Positions 10,403-23,147 of a stretch of DNA of 64,000 bases are shown here, piece by piece. Within the stretch, counting starts at the first letter, position 1. Each line of letters starts with the position of its first letter. The stretch lies in the NCBI GenBank assembly GCA_004352715.1, contig SCFE01000088.1, positions 181,218-245,217 on the forward strand, in the 5' to 3' direction. The DNA is from Hofstenia miamia. Lineage: Eukaryota; Xenacoelomorpha; Acoela. Both the position numbers and the translations under genes were made by a program. The notes below the pieces were generated by a model. The model made no database searches and was not told the DNA's origin. It saw only the letters and a list, made by a program, of their open reading frames with translations.

Positions 10403-11684
10403 TATATATATATATATATATATATATTTCTATACAATTTTGATCTCAATTTTTTAGCAGGGAAAAGCCAAACTGATCTCTCGAGATTTCTGCATTTTAT
10501 TTCACATAGGCTTATTCTTCAAAAACTTGACACTACGTACCGTTCCAACTTAACAACATTTTGCGTAGACTGTGTTTGTTTTTAACGTAGTCATTTTTCT
10601 CCTTAGATATTCATGTCTTACAACGTTTTTCTGTTATCATTTTTAATAACACTGTAACATATTAACTCCTATGATAAAATAAGTTTTCATAATATCGGTA
10701 TAGCAACATACTTAACAGTTGGAACCTGTATACATTTTTACTACGAGACACTGTTTGGGGTACTTTTTGTACCCCACAGATATTATTGGAATATTGTAAC
10801 AAGGCTATGGCTTAAATAAGTATAAGAAAGATGTGTGTGTTGCAAAAAACAGTTTCTTCTCATGGCCAGGTGAATATCATCGCTGATATTCCACTTTGCT
10901 AGTTCCTTTTGAGGGCGGACCATTACCATGCCCGGCAATGTTGGCTATCATAAGCGACTCATTGCATCTAACACAATTTACGTAGGCATGACCAAGGTTG
11001 TAAGCTGGCCAGGATGTCAAGAGCAGAATGCAGTCCTACCCGACCCCGATGGGCCACGGACTGGATGAGACTGAAAAAAATATTTATGCGGGTTGTGGGC
11101 CGGGCCAAAAATAAATGAGCTCCAGGGTGAAAAGCGGGCCATAAATTTTTCAAGTTTCCCAAAACTATATTTTAATTAATTGCCATTTATATTATTCGTT
11201 TATTCTGCAGCTTGTATCCAGCAAACTGCTGCAGGCTATTAATATTTTGTGTTGATTTTGTTGATGTTCCATACAATTTCTGCTTCGGGATTTATCAAAA
11301 ACTACCGTTCGTTTCCAACCTTTAAAGAAATGTCTACAAATGAATGTAGATTATAAGCAAAATGAGCATAAACTTAAAATTGTTTTCTTTTTTTACTTAG
11401 CAACAACCATAACCATTAACTGCGAGCATTTATTGATTATTTTCAGGATTTTCTAGAATTTATCTCAAACAATATAGACATGCCTTGGATAAATGACAAG
11501 AAATAAGTACGTCAGATTAATCTTTCAACTTAATCCTTCAACAGATTATAATGTAATTTAAGAATAAACATCATAAAAACACTGTAAAATCCCAAAACTA
11601 TGTTTGAGTTTTCATTGTAAGTGTGTTTTCATTTGTTATGGTTCTGATAATGATGATGGTTTCAGTAGTAAACCTCACATTATT
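10403..11684. other. Non-coding stretch with a hairpin and a hAT-like GC-richer patch
   Basis: A (TA)n run opens the segment. At 10756-10776 there is a perfect 8-bp stem hairpin, TGGGGTAC-loop-GTACCCCA. At about 11035-11150 a GC-richer patch with GGGTTGTGGGCCGGGCC and GCGGGCC resembles decayed hAT-type termini, at low confidence. I see no credible gene in the rest. Confidence 0.4.
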
Positions 11685-11707
11685 TAATAATAATAATAAT
11701 AATAATA
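11685..11707 (-). repeat. (AAT)n run, possible LINE tail
   Basis: The AAT/TTA run is followed on the plus strand by AAGTCAAAGCAAGTTCACTG. A similar unit recurs at about 11890, suggesting two LINE 3' ends of one family placed in tandem. Confidence 0.5.
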
Positions 11708-11884
11708 AGTCAAAGCAAGTTCACTGCTCTAAATAACTAGTACAAAGCAACAAATTACAAGCCTACATGTATTACAAAATAATAATAAGACATGTATAAT
11801 ATAAATTTGCGTGGCTTTCTAGTGTTATGCAAAACTTTCGACTGAGTGTAGTGTGTCATTGTCGTTAAGAATGCATTGTCGATT

Positions 11885-12367
11885 ATAATAATACTAATAA
11901 TTAAAGTCAAACTAATTTATTGCGCAATATATGTATAAAATCTACAAACTAACACATGACCAGAAAAATAAAATGTAAACAAATAATTAACTACAAATTT
12001 ATATGTACAATTTATCATAATATAATCAATTTTTGTGTAAATGTTTGTGTAGGTGCTCAATGTTGGATGTATGTTTCAAATGCATGAAGTGTATTACCGT
12101 CCCCTAATGTGTACTGTTTTATTAGAAGAAATTGTTTCAATTTTTTTTAAACTTTTTATAGTTTTTTTCTATTCGCGTTTCATAATCTAAATTATTCCAC
12201 AATTTAATTGATATGTGATGGAAGCCATTATAATTTTTATCTAAACTCAAAAATTTTGCGATCGCTCATTTAATTTAATGTAGTCATTAAGGAAAAGGAG
12301 AGATGTTTGTAGAGATTTGAATTTAAATATGAGATAGCATATGCATATGAATTTGATAGAACGGAGA
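11885..12367 (-). pseudogene. LINE 3' end (C-terminus of ORF2), minus strand
   Basis: On the minus strand the sequence encodes SHHISIKLWNNLDYETRIEK and then FKKKLKQFLL, matching the 'F..R....WN.L' and 'FK..LK.(F/Y)L' blocks that end CR1/Jockey-type ORF2 proteins. An AT-rich 3' UTR continues toward (AAT)n-like sequence at about 11890. It may be the 3' end of the LINE whose RT and ORF1 lie at 13.4-15.7 kb beyond the 1000-N gap. Confidence 0.5.
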
Positions 12368-13367
12368 NNNNNNNNNNNNNNNNNNNNNNNNNNNNNNNNN
12401 NNNNNNNNNNNNNNNNNNNNNNNNNNNNNNNNNNNNNNNNNNNNNNNNNNNNNNNNNNNNNNNNNNNNNNNNNNNNNNNNNNNNNNNNNNNNNNNNNNNN
12501 NNNNNNNNNNNNNNNNNNNNNNNNNNNNNNNNNNNNNNNNNNNNNNNNNNNNNNNNNNNNNNNNNNNNNNNNNNNNNNNNNNNNNNNNNNNNNNNNNNNN
12601 NNNNNNNNNNNNNNNNNNNNNNNNNNNNNNNNNNNNNNNNNNNNNNNNNNNNNNNNNNNNNNNNNNNNNNNNNNNNNNNNNNNNNNNNNNNNNNNNNNNN
12701 NNNNNNNNNNNNNNNNNNNNNNNNNNNNNNNNNNNNNNNNNNNNNNNNNNNNNNNNNNNNNNNNNNNNNNNNNNNNNNNNNNNNNNNNNNNNNNNNNNNN
12801 NNNNNNNNNNNNNNNNNNNNNNNNNNNNNNNNNNNNNNNNNNNNNNNNNNNNNNNNNNNNNNNNNNNNNNNNNNNNNNNNNNNNNNNNNNNNNNNNNNNN
12901 NNNNNNNNNNNNNNNNNNNNNNNNNNNNNNNNNNNNNNNNNNNNNNNNNNNNNNNNNNNNNNNNNNNNNNNNNNNNNNNNNNNNNNNNNNNNNNNNNNNN
13001 NNNNNNNNNNNNNNNNNNNNNNNNNNNNNNNNNNNNNNNNNNNNNNNNNNNNNNNNNNNNNNNNNNNNNNNNNNNNNNNNNNNNNNNNNNNNNNNNNNNN
13101 NNNNNNNNNNNNNNNNNNNNNNNNNNNNNNNNNNNNNNNNNNNNNNNNNNNNNNNNNNNNNNNNNNNNNNNNNNNNNNNNNNNNNNNNNNNNNNNNNNNN
13201 NNNNNNNNNNNNNNNNNNNNNNNNNNNNNNNNNNNNNNNNNNNNNNNNNNNNNNNNNNNNNNNNNNNNNNNNNNNNNNNNNNNNNNNNNNNNNNNNNNNN
13301 NNNNNNNNNNNNNNNNNNNNNNNNNNNNNNNNNNNNNNNNNNNNNNNNNNNNNNNNNNNNNNNNNNN
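12368..13367. other. Assembly gap (exactly 1000 N)
   Basis: Placeholder-like length. It lies between two minus-strand LINE pieces. Confidence 0.95.
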
Positions 13368-14820
13368 GGTATTTATAAATCGAAATGGAACTGTATTTGA
13401 AAGCTGTAGAATTTTGGGAATAAATAACAGCTGTACCTTTAAACAAAAAGCATAAGACCATTGATTTATGTCAAGATCCTGGAGTATAATATTAGCTCAT
13501 CCAATGTTGGGAAAAAGAAACTGGCAGTAGAAATATATTTGTAAATTCTTGGAAAATGAAATGTACGATTAGAGGATCTATTGCCATCCACTGGGGAAGA
13601 AAATTTTCGATAGTCGAAGATAGCCAAGTAATAGAGTCACATGAGCAGTTCATTTAAAAAAATTAAGTCAAGAAATTTGAGATAAAGGTGAAACTGGAAT
13701 GATTTTTAAATTAAGTAGAAGATGGAAGCAAGAATTCTGAGAAAAGAGTATCAACTGGAGAGCGTCATACATAATACAATTAATATTGCAGAAATTTAAT
13801 TGAGAAAACAGCATGGATAACCATAGCAGAGGAAAGACTGACAATATGGTTTAAAGAGTATTTATTTTGTGGGAACATTTGAGATAGTTGGAAATGGCCA
13901 TTTGAGAATATAAGAGATAGATGTGTATTTATAAATGTAGTAGATTGTTTAAGCTGTTCAGGAAAGTGAATAGGAAATTAAAATGATAACGTCACACATG
14001 TTGGATTTAAGCGCAACCAGACATGAGAGAACTGTGAAATTCGGCAGAATTGAAATGAATAAATTCGCTTTAGAACAAATAAATCAAAGAGAGATAAACA
14101 GGGATTTTGAATAATTATGGAAGATGAGAAGAATACTGGAGAATCATCAGCCGTATGTTCCCGTAGAAGTATTTAAATGAACGAATGCGTTAATAAATAG
14201 GCTGAGGAGAAGAGGGATTGTGTCGAAGAAATAGAAAGGTGGACCTAACAAATGAGCCAACATTTAAAAAAAAACTTACCATTAAACGCACACAAATCAA
14301 ACTAAATATATTGAATTCTATATAAGTAATAAACAATGTGTTGAAAAATATAAGTTACATTTTGAAATTTTACATTGGGATCACATACTCTTCTAAATTT
14401 TAATTTAGAATCTTCAATTTCATTGCGTAGATTTTATTAGAAATATCTATCATACCAAGTTTTGATGTAGCAAACCGAAAAATTCGAGAAGAGTTTTTGT
14501 CAACTATTATAAAAAAATGTGCCAAATATTTGGTGCATTTCCATTAATTTCCGGTTATGGATTCGGGCCTAAATTTTCGGCCACGTCCATTTCTGCTTTG
14601 AAGTCTCTTCTCACAACAGAAAGATAGCTAGATACAAGATTTACGTAGGTGAAAGCAAAACCAAAATGTTTTAGGTTATTGACAAGTAGTTGGTGAGAGT
14701 CTTCATCGAAAGCATTTTGAAATCGAGATAGATGGCGTATGGAGGAATTTTTTACTTAAGTGGTAACTTGTGGTGCTTAGCAATTTTAAAAGTGATAGTA
14801 TCGTTGAGTAATAAGGCAAA
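13368..14820 (-). pseudogene. LINE reverse transcriptase remnant, minus strand
   Basis: Minus-strand frames contain LDFQNAFDEDSHQLLVNNL then KHFGF and SYLS (about 14740-14620), corresponding to the first catalytic Asp block. Further on come PLLLSLFINAF (about 14220-14180) and ADDSPVFFSS (about 14140-14110), corresponding to the PLLF..(Y/F)(I/V)N and YADD blocks. Many stops and frame changes lie between them. The order is right for LINE ORF2 read toward lower coordinates. ORF1 lies just upstream across a 176-N gap, which leaves no room for a full endonuclease domain, so a deletion or a mis-sized gap is likely. Confidence 0.55.
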
Positions 14821-14996
14821 NNNNNNNNNNNNNNNNNNNNNNNNNNNNNNNNNNNNNNNNNNNNNNNNNNNNNNNNNNNNNNNNNNNNNNNNNNNNNNNN
14901 NNNNNNNNNNNNNNNNNNNNNNNNNNNNNNNNNNNNNNNNNNNNNNNNNNNNNNNNNNNNNNNNNNNNNNNNNNNNNNNNNNNNNNNNNNNNNNNN
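14821..14996. other. Assembly gap (176 N)
   Basis: It interrupts a minus-strand LINE between ORF1 and the RT region. Confidence 0.95.
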
Positions 14997-15660
14997 AAAC
15001 AAGGTTTAATAAAGATATTTAAATGCAAGTCTTTTAATTTGTAAGCATTAGAAAGAATTAATCTTTTATTCCATATAGATCCCATGTTTAGAATTATAGG
15101 TCTGGGTTTGGAAGAATGAAGTTTTCCAATTCGAAAGAATTCAGTAATACAATTTGAATCAATATTAAGATGTGAAAAAATATAGTTGATATTTTCTCTA
15201 TCTTGTTTAAGCTTTGCATGATAATTTAACGATTCTTCTGATTCTTTTACACCGAATATAATAATTTTCTGTTTAAATGATTCATCTTTATTTATATGAG
15301 ATTCTATCGTATTTTCTACTTTAGAAGCGAAATTATCAATGTTTGTATTTAAATTTAACTTTAAGTTCTTTAATTCATTCCGTAAAGAATTTATATTTTC
15401 ATTCAATTTTTCAATTGATAGAGAAATTGTATTCATTTGACTTTCAGAATTGTTTTCAGTATGAAACAAGAAATGCTTTTTAGCAACGCATTCACTACAT
15501 AGAGTCAAGAAATGTTTTCGGTATTGGATTATTGATTCTATACAGTTGCTTGAAAATCCTGTACATTTTTTATTCAAATGCAAATGTTTATTGCAATTAA
15601 TGCATTAGGTGAAGTTCTCATTTCATATTCCATTTCTTCTTTGACATCATCAAATTCGGA
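14997..15660 (-). pseudogene. LINE ORF1-type protein (zinc finger, coiled coil, RNA-binding region)
   Basis: The main open frame runs from 15583 down to the gap. Upstream, in a shifted frame, CINC (about 15600) and downstream HLNKKC and CSEC give a C..C-H-C-C..C zinc-finger-like cluster. A coiled-coil stretch follows (LSIEKLNENINSLRNELKN). Then come KIIIFGVKES, DRENINYIFSHL, FRIGK and KPRPIILNM, the order seen in the RRM-like RNA-binding domain of LINE ORF1 proteins. ORF1 proteins coat LINE RNA in the cytoplasm. The frame break near 15595 separates the start from the rest, so I call it a pseudogene. Confidence 0.65.
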
Positions 15661-17140
15661 ATTTAAGAGCGGCCTTGGATGAAGAAAGATTTCTAAGGAA
15701 ATTTTCCAATTTTAAAATAAGAGCAGCTATAGCTATCATCCAAGTCTTTGAATAACACAAGGATAATATAACCAAAAAATTGAATAAGTGAGTTGAAATT
15801 GATGAACCAATATTTTTTAGTAGAAACGGATCAAGTTTTTTATATTGAGTAGAACGAGATGAGATTGAACAAACTATTTAAACATCGAATGTGGAGTAAC
15901 TTCAAAATTGATTGTACTTTTTGAATTATATCTAGGTGTGTGCGGATAATCAGTCCCATATGAACAAAGACGAACAGAAATGTACCTAGAAATGTCAAGT
16001 GATGTAATAGCAGAAACATTAAATGCTAGAACAGTAGGAAATGACTTGTTGTTAGAGAACTGCATTGACAGATTATTTAGAAGAAATCTTATTCAGCCAG
16101 ATCTTTAAGGTTGCTGAAGTACGATTTTGCAAGTGTTAGTTACCACAAGGGTTGACAGAGAACTATTTAAGAAATCGAATTTACTAGATGTATGAAAAGA
16201 ATAAGAAAAATAATCGTAAAGGTTACAAGCCTTGAAGGATTCATGTCAGCTAAAAAGTCAATAATTTCTAGCTTATAAGAGTCAGGAGACAATGGAAAAT
16301 AGTGATTTCAGGGAGTTTGCTGAATGATCAGAAAAGGAGATATCGAGTCATATTTCTGCTAAGAAGATTATTGAAAAAAAAATTTCAGGGCGGAAATAAA
16401 TTGGGAAAAAATCTAACCGACGAGAGAACAATATAAAAAGTCAATCAGCAGTGGAATTCATAGCTGATGATGCAAGGGTGAGATCTTCAAAGGAAGATGT
16501 ACAGCATTTTAGATCTGATGCAGGAATGCCAGAGTTTATGAGTTCATGTTGAATGCAAAGGATTTTGTATTTTAATTGACGATCGGAATTTTAAAATAAT
16601 GGTTCTGAGACGAAAACCACTACTTAGGAAACGACGTCAACATTTGAAACGCAAACTTAATGGGGTGTTTATGAGGACCAGCAGAAAGTCGACTACGGCG
16701 ATAAATGTCATCTACATGAAGGTCATCCATATCAAAATGATCTAGCACTTTGTTGATTGTTGGTCATTATTTATTTGAACTTGGAGTGTTGTGTCTTTTG
16801 GTGACTCAGGAATTCCGGGTATCTGAAAGGAATTATGGGAAGAGAGATTTTCTGGAATATCGTTTACAGAGATATACTTAGTAATAGGTTGGTTATTTTG
16901 TAATTTTGATACTAATATCTCAATAGTAGCATTGCCTACAATTCCGCCATCGAGAGAGATTTTAAATGACATTCATCATCATAGTGTTTTCCGTTTGCAA
17001 ACTTGACGCTGCCCGTACCCACCTTGCGAACGTTTATCTTCCAATACCTGGTGCTCGACAGCCTACCGTTGGAGTTGTTCGGGAGTCCTAGTTCGCTCGC
17101 CATCCATTGAGGAATAAAATAGACTACAAAATTCAATCAT
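15661..17140 (-). other. Probable older LINE or repeat sequence, including a GC-richer patch
   Basis: Short minus-strand frames exist (15874-16065, 16742-16972, 16936-17136) but none is recognised. A phrase SFSDHSANSLKSLF near 16330 could be the SDH block of a LINE endonuclease. About 16985-17110 is clearly richer in G+C than its surroundings, as LINE 5' regions can be. Evidence is weak. Confidence 0.25.
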
Positions 17141-18845
17141 ATTGCAAATAGGTCTAAGTACGGTATATTTTGACAACTATAAAATTTTTGGTCCGATCAA
17201 AGATCAATAAAGATTTTACAAGTGTGCAACTATAACTGAGCAAAGGGCGGAGATGTTAAATATTTGTTGGTGCTCAACATGAAGAGTTTCTTGGAAGTTT
17301 TTAATTATAATTTGAACTGCTGTTAATATCAAATTTAACAAAGCGTAGCAATTTCTCAATCACTGAGTATTTTAATGCCCTACTAGTGTACTGATTATAG
17401 AGAAAAGGTCTAGAAAATTAATGATCATAATATTTCTACTAACTTGAATTATACCATCCTTGCTCTCGAAGAAATCGTGATTAATGTTATACATTAGTTC
17501 TTGTTAAAAGACTTTGAATATTTATGAAATTCCTCATAAAATGAAATATAAAAATTCCAATAATTACTATATATACATGTAAATGAAGGATTTGTTAAAA
17601 TATTTGATTCGTTTTTGCAGAACTTTTAAAGAAGTATTTCCTGAAAACATTTAATGATAAATAGATGTTTATTAGTTCTTTTAAAATATAATACGTTTCA
17701 AATGTTGTACAGCATCTCCCATACGTTACAACGACTCTATAAAAATAACAAAATTAAGAAATAATATTTACTTCCAAACATTATTTACATATTAGCAATT
17801 CAAAACAATTGTTATAATGAACATTGCACAAAACATCAATCGTAAGCATCAACTTGCAGACCACATAATCACATTCTTCTAAAAGCTCTTTCATTGATTT
17901 TTCCAAGCGTTTCAACAAGAAACAGTGCAAACTCATCTTGAATAATAAATTTCAGGTGCTCTTTTCTTTGTGCTTTCCTTGCTACAATTTAGAATAACCC
18001 ATAAGGCGTTATCCCTGGACGTATAATATTGCACACAGCAGTTATACTTTCATCACTTTCATAAAACTATACTACTGACAAAATTCTGTACTCAATGGTA
18101 TATTGACTGTTATCAGAAGCCGTTTTTACACTATGAAATCAATATAATAAAAGCAAATAGTCACATCACCGTTTTCTTGTATTAATTTTAATTAAAAGTT
18201 GTATAATATTATATAATAACTTATATAATAAAAAGTCGTTATAATAACTTTATGGGATATACTTTAGTTTAAACCTTTTGTATTTTCTACACCAGAAATA
18301 TTTATAACATTAAATGTGTTTACTCCTATTAATTAGTAAAATTTGCTTTGTATTTTCAATTTCAAAAACATATTCCATCTTCCATCATTAAATGTCATGA
18401 GCTTAATGTGATTTAACAATTTTATAAACGATTCAGTGAAGCATTATTATATTACTATTGAATTATTAATCTGTGACATAACAATAACCTTATCAGACAT
18501 TATTGGGCGTGCATAATATATGTATTTGGTTGTCTGTAAATCAGTAGTTCCTTATCCTGTCTCAATTGCTGATAACTGCACACTCAATGGATTTCGAACT
18601 CCACGGCACACTCACAGAAAAAATCCCTAGTTTTTTTCTAAAAAATCAATCTCATATTATAGAAATAGAAATTTAATTTCTTATTTTTAGATAATATTTA
18701 TTTTCTAATGTTTGAGAATAATTTATGCGAAGTTGCAAGACATAATCTCAAAATGTAAAAAAATTACTAATATTAACATAATTTAAATATCTATTTACAT
18801 GTATTCCAAAAAACGATTTGTACATCTAATTAAATCACTATGATT
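17141..18845. other. AT-rich stretch, nothing recognised
   Basis: No frame of interest on either strand. No repeats longer than short A/T runs were noticed. Confidence 0.6.
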
Positions 18846-18847
18846 TA

Positions 18848-18897
<50 letters not shown>
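18846..18897 (-). repeat. (ATT)n microsatellite, LINE 3' tail
   Basis: About 17 units. On the minus strand it follows directly after the 3' UTR of the LINE C-terminus at 18.9-19.4 kb. Confidence 0.85.
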
Positions 18898-19425
18898 GGT
18901 AATTCTTATAAAACGCCGACATTTCCCACGCAATTACAAAAACAATAATATACATTTACACAAAATTATTGTCATCAAACTGATTGACGAACAGATATTA
19001 CTTTAATTTTCTTTTAAATTCCCTAACACTCGAGGATTGGCGTACTTCACGAGGTAGTCCATTAAATAGTTTTGGAGCACACACTGAAAATCTCTTTCCT
19101 TCAATTTTCTCCTGGTTCTGGGTATGATGAGCAATCCCTGAGATCTCAAATTTGTTTCATTTGTATGCAGCAATTCAGTTAGGTAAATAGGTCCCATTCC
19201 AGCGGGCATTTCCAAGTTATTAGATAAATTTTGTAAATAATCCTCTGTTTCACGTTCAACCAGTGCAACTCCAAAATTGCGGGAGATATTCTTTCTCGGT
19301 AGCCTAGATTGAAAACTAACCTGGCACATCTATTTTGAACAGTTTGAAGGCGTTTCAAATGACAAGAGGCAATTGGATGTAGTTGACCATTGTGTACATC
19401 AATGCGTAATAATATTAACGATTGT
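18898..19425 (-). pseudogene. CR1/L2-like LINE, C-terminus of ORF2
   Basis: Minus-strand translation gives HLKRLQTVQNRCARLVFNL, then ELHWLNVKQRIIYKIYL, MGPIYLTELL, QGLLIIPRTRRKL, and a degenerate 'F....NYL..YLV' segment ending LKEN and a stop at 19003. These are the ordered C-terminal blocks of CR1/L2-type ORF2 (Q..(A/C)R.I, L.WL.V..RI.(F/Y)K, P.YL..LL, (V/I)PR.R). A frameshift near 19240 splits the frame. A short 3' UTR and an (ATT)n tail follow. This is a 5'-truncated insertion. Confidence 0.75.
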
Positions 19426-20620
19426 ACAAGCTTATTAGTACTTGTAACATATATTTTCGAATCTTAGCAATGTTTCTTAAGATGAAATTTGATGATTATA
19501 TTTTCATATTCAATTGCGATATTATCGACATGCTACTGTCAAGCATGCACCCCATGTTCATAATAGGATCGCAATCCGAAGCCCTACTACTTATGTTTAG
19601 AAACTTTGTCTTCCAATCATTAAGAAATAAGAAGCCACATTTCATCAATTGAGATATTTTATATTAGGCAAACTTATTTATACATTGTTATCCCTTATTT
19701 AAAAAGGCATTTGATCCAATTCAATTGTAATGATTTAAGTAAATGGACTTTTGTCAATGCTTTGAAAGATTGTGGTCATAGAAAATTGAGAAAATCCAGT
19801 ATAGTCACAAGAAGTGAAGAGACTGATTTTTCTATTGTCAAAAGATTATTTTTGAAGACATTCAATCTCATATTTTCTTAAAGTAGAAATTATTTTCTTG
19901 GACTTAATATGTAATTTGTAAAGTACTTTTTCTAGAAATTAATTGCTCAAGAGTAGTATTTCAAGATGAAGTTCCCTTCATTACAAGATAAAAATTACTT
20001 GCACATAGGAAATTAATTTTTTAAAATTGCATAAAATTTCAAGATATATTTTTCTAAAATAACAAGATTTTTTTGTATATATAGTAATGAAACTGTCATT
20101 CTGAAATTTATAAGCTATTTGTTTAATCAAAACGATTTCGATCTTTAATTTACGCATAAAAAATTCACTTACGCCTAGAAATTTTAAACAAATCAATAAA
20201 TCAAAAATATTCAAAAATGCCACAAATGATATTTTTGTGTTTATTGTTATTATGAAGAGATGTTTATTTAAACAAAAAACATAAAATCATGAACAATTAA
20301 AATTTTAAAATTCAAATAATCGAATTCAGATAAAGGAGTTTTAAATTTTGCAATGAAGATTATTCAACTAGCACAAGGGTATTAAAACTTTAAACAAAAC
20401 GACTTTTAGTACCATTATCATTAAATATTGCTAAAGAAACTTGTGAATAAATATTTTTTATTTTTTCGTCTGAAAACATACACTCTCTTATTTTAGATTT
20501 AATTTCATATTTTAATATTTTTAATGTAATATAAAACTAAAAAACAGTAAATTGAATATTCAACTTAAAATTTTTTGGGATTATAACTTTTTTTTGCTAT
20601 CGCAAATCTTACATGATATG
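19426..20620. other. AT-rich stretch, nothing recognised
   Basis: Short frames on both strands show no recognisable domain. Confidence 0.6.
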
Positions 20621-20700
20621 CAGTGGCGGCGGAAGAAATTTTTCCTTGGGTATGCAAAAAATCACAAGAAAAAATTAGGGGTTGTAAACATGCAACTAGT
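20621..20700 (+). mobile_element. AGTGGCGG-type transposon end
   Basis: CAGTGGCGGCGGAAGAAATT resembles the starts at 29079 and 46953 and the inverse ends at 27559 and 30784. A shared short CAGTGGCGG terminus suggests a hAT-like or similar DNA transposon family. No matching right end was identified here. Confidence 0.35.
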
Positions 20701-21239
20701 CCAAAACATTTTAACAACTTGCCCTGTCATTTACAAATGTCAAGCTATGTGCAGATCCAATAATTCCAAAAAAAGAAAAATGACCAACTGAAATATATTT
20801 TTTATATTGAAAATTAATACAATATTAAGAAAAAATTAAAGTGCAAAAATAATTCTAAGCTTGACAATGTCCAAAAAATTCACAACCACGTGAGATAGCA
20901 CAGATGAATTCTCGGAATATTTTCAAATAATTAAAATTATCTATCAATTTCTTATGAGAATGCATTACTATGCAATGGTTGAGGCACATCGCCTCAAATT
21001 TGAAATTTTGTGCTCCGTTGCTGGAATGGTATAGCAGGCAAATAGGGAACTATTGAAGTTTTATATGAATTTATGTAAACATTGTGAAAACGAGATCCTT
21101 TTCAGATTGAAATATTGACACAAGTGTATCCATTTTTGTAATTGCCTTAAGTGGGTTTACTTGTTTGATTGCAGCTGTTTTGTTAAAATCACTAAATAGT
21201 CCAACTTGAACACGAAGACGGTTAGAAAAAATTTAGCTA

Positions 21240-21530
21240 AACATATTTCTTCAAAATATGATGACAACTGTTAATAAAGTGTGCTACGCTTGTAGAACCA
21301 AACGCAAGGAGAAGGTTTTGTTTGCGCTTTCTGTGATGGTTCGTTTCCTTTAACTAAGCCTTGTTCATGTTTCACAACTGCGCAATCGGTTGGCCTCTCG
21401 GAAAAATTAACTTAAAGCCATGCAAATGTTAATTGAGTAATCAACACGAATATTGAAGAATTGAATAAAGAAATTAAGATATTGAAAGTTTCAATGAGAA
21501 ACTATACTTTCTTCATTAAGCATTAGAGCT
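21240..21530 (+). pseudogene. LINE ORF1 fragment (zinc finger plus coiled coil)
   Basis: Plus-strand frames encode CYACRTKRKEK and, after a frameshift, CAFCDGSF and a further Cys pair. Then comes a heptad-like stretch, NTNIEELNKEIKILKVSMRN. The layout, two CxxC pairs followed by a coiled coil, resembles the N-terminus of other LINE ORF1 proteins in this window. Several stops are present. Low to moderate confidence. Confidence 0.35.
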
Positions 21531-23147
21531 GAGCCACCGCCGACGCCGATATGTTTTAGGTCAGCCAGCTGCCTGAATTTTAGACGGCTGACCCGATTGA
21601 TAACTAAAACTATATGAATGCAAACAGCATTTAATGTCGTTGATGTGGTGGTGACCCTTAATATTGATTAGGTTATGTCTTATTAATCAGATTGCCTTTA
21701 AGTGCCATGTGGAACATTTTTGGAGTTTTACAATACTGCTTCCATCATATATGGCCTTAACACGTCTATAGGCCTTATGGGCTTTCTATTTGGAATACTA
21801 TACAGTCTAATATAATTCTATAGATGTCGCTCAGCCGGCTCTACTAAGAATGTTACCTTACCAAGAGAGGAAAATGAAAATTAAAACTCTGTTGTATTCA
21901 GAAAATTTGTGTGGTGGGGTATGTTTTTCAAAAATGCAAATAAAATCGATTTTGAAGTCATTCTCAGGGGTTCAGCATCAAATTTCCAAGTAAGCAAAAA
22001 AAATGATAACATTAATAAAAATATATAAAAACTAAAATATTGCAATGTACTAGAAAAACTAATCCTCACCGACTCTTGTAATAGAAAAGTTATTCAAATA
22101 CTATTTAAAGATGTGAGTACCACAGTATTTTTTCTTATGCGATTATATCGTATAATTTGAAACATGAATATTTCCATAATGGCAGCCTATGTATTACTTC
22201 TAATAGAGATGGGCTCAGGTAAAGCCCATGATAAAATGAAGGGAATGTCTACAAGTTACCTTGAAAAACCAAATTTATTTGTGAACTTTATGTATTGGCA
22301 ACAACGCTTGCATATGAAATAACCTACTTAATCTATTGAACTTATGACAAATTTCGAAAGAAATAGGTGGTTTTTTGATTTTGATTATGAACTATTCTTG
22401 CATTTTGCAACCAATGCTAAGGCAAGAAATTTCAAATTGTCAAGATTTCCTTAAAAAAATTGTCCTACAATTAACATATAAAGACAAAGTTGAGAAACAT
22501 ATTTTGCTATATTTTCAGTGGTTTAGATTTCTTTTTCAAAATACTTCGCAAAGAGAAGACCTAAATTTTCATCAGTATATAAACGTTATAGAATAGGTGT
22601 GAATAATGCAGATGTAATCCCTGCAATTATGCTTTGATGTATGCATTTTGAAGCCTTTACAACAACATAACTTTTCAAATGAAAACTATTAAGCATATTT
22701 GATACAATGCGAACATTTAATTTTAGTTATTGTACTGCAATTTGTTATAGATTTTTTGCTCTATTTCCAATTTTATATCGTTGTATAGAATGATAATGAG
22801 ACTTACTGTGCTGTTCACTAAAATTTAAGCACTTTTCTCCAAAATTCTTAATTTTGGTAGGTTTTGTAAAACTGAATGATGATCAATTTTGAAAAGTGAT
22901 GCATAGAATAGTGTACGTACACAATAACTCGTCAAATCGTAAATTGTGATATTTCATTACGCATTAGTTTAATCCTTACAATCCCAGTGTAATCATATTT
23001 TCATTCAAGCATATTAAAAATTTGGCTAAACCCCATGCAAGCAATAACTGACCTAAGCTATTTTTTTCTGTAGACGCAAGACCAAGCTACCCTAAGACCG
23101 TGCAAATAGTCCGAGAATCACACTGTCTAACAACCAGCAAGTTCGCG
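21531..23147. other. Mostly unrecognised; possible short inverted-repeat element at 21531-21845
   Basis: GAGCTGAGCCACCGCCGACG near 21527 and the roughly inverse AGCCGGCTC near 21835 may be ends of a small DNA element. The remainder is AT-rich with no convincing gene. Confidence 0.25.

Noticed and set aside
10756-10776. Hairpin as a transcription terminator
   Set aside because: Intrinsic terminators do not apply to this animal genome, and no gene ends there. It is noted only as structure.
18846-18897. CRISPR-like regular repeats (also 9358-9409 and the TA arrays)
   Set aside because: These are simple microsatellites without spacers, in an animal genome.
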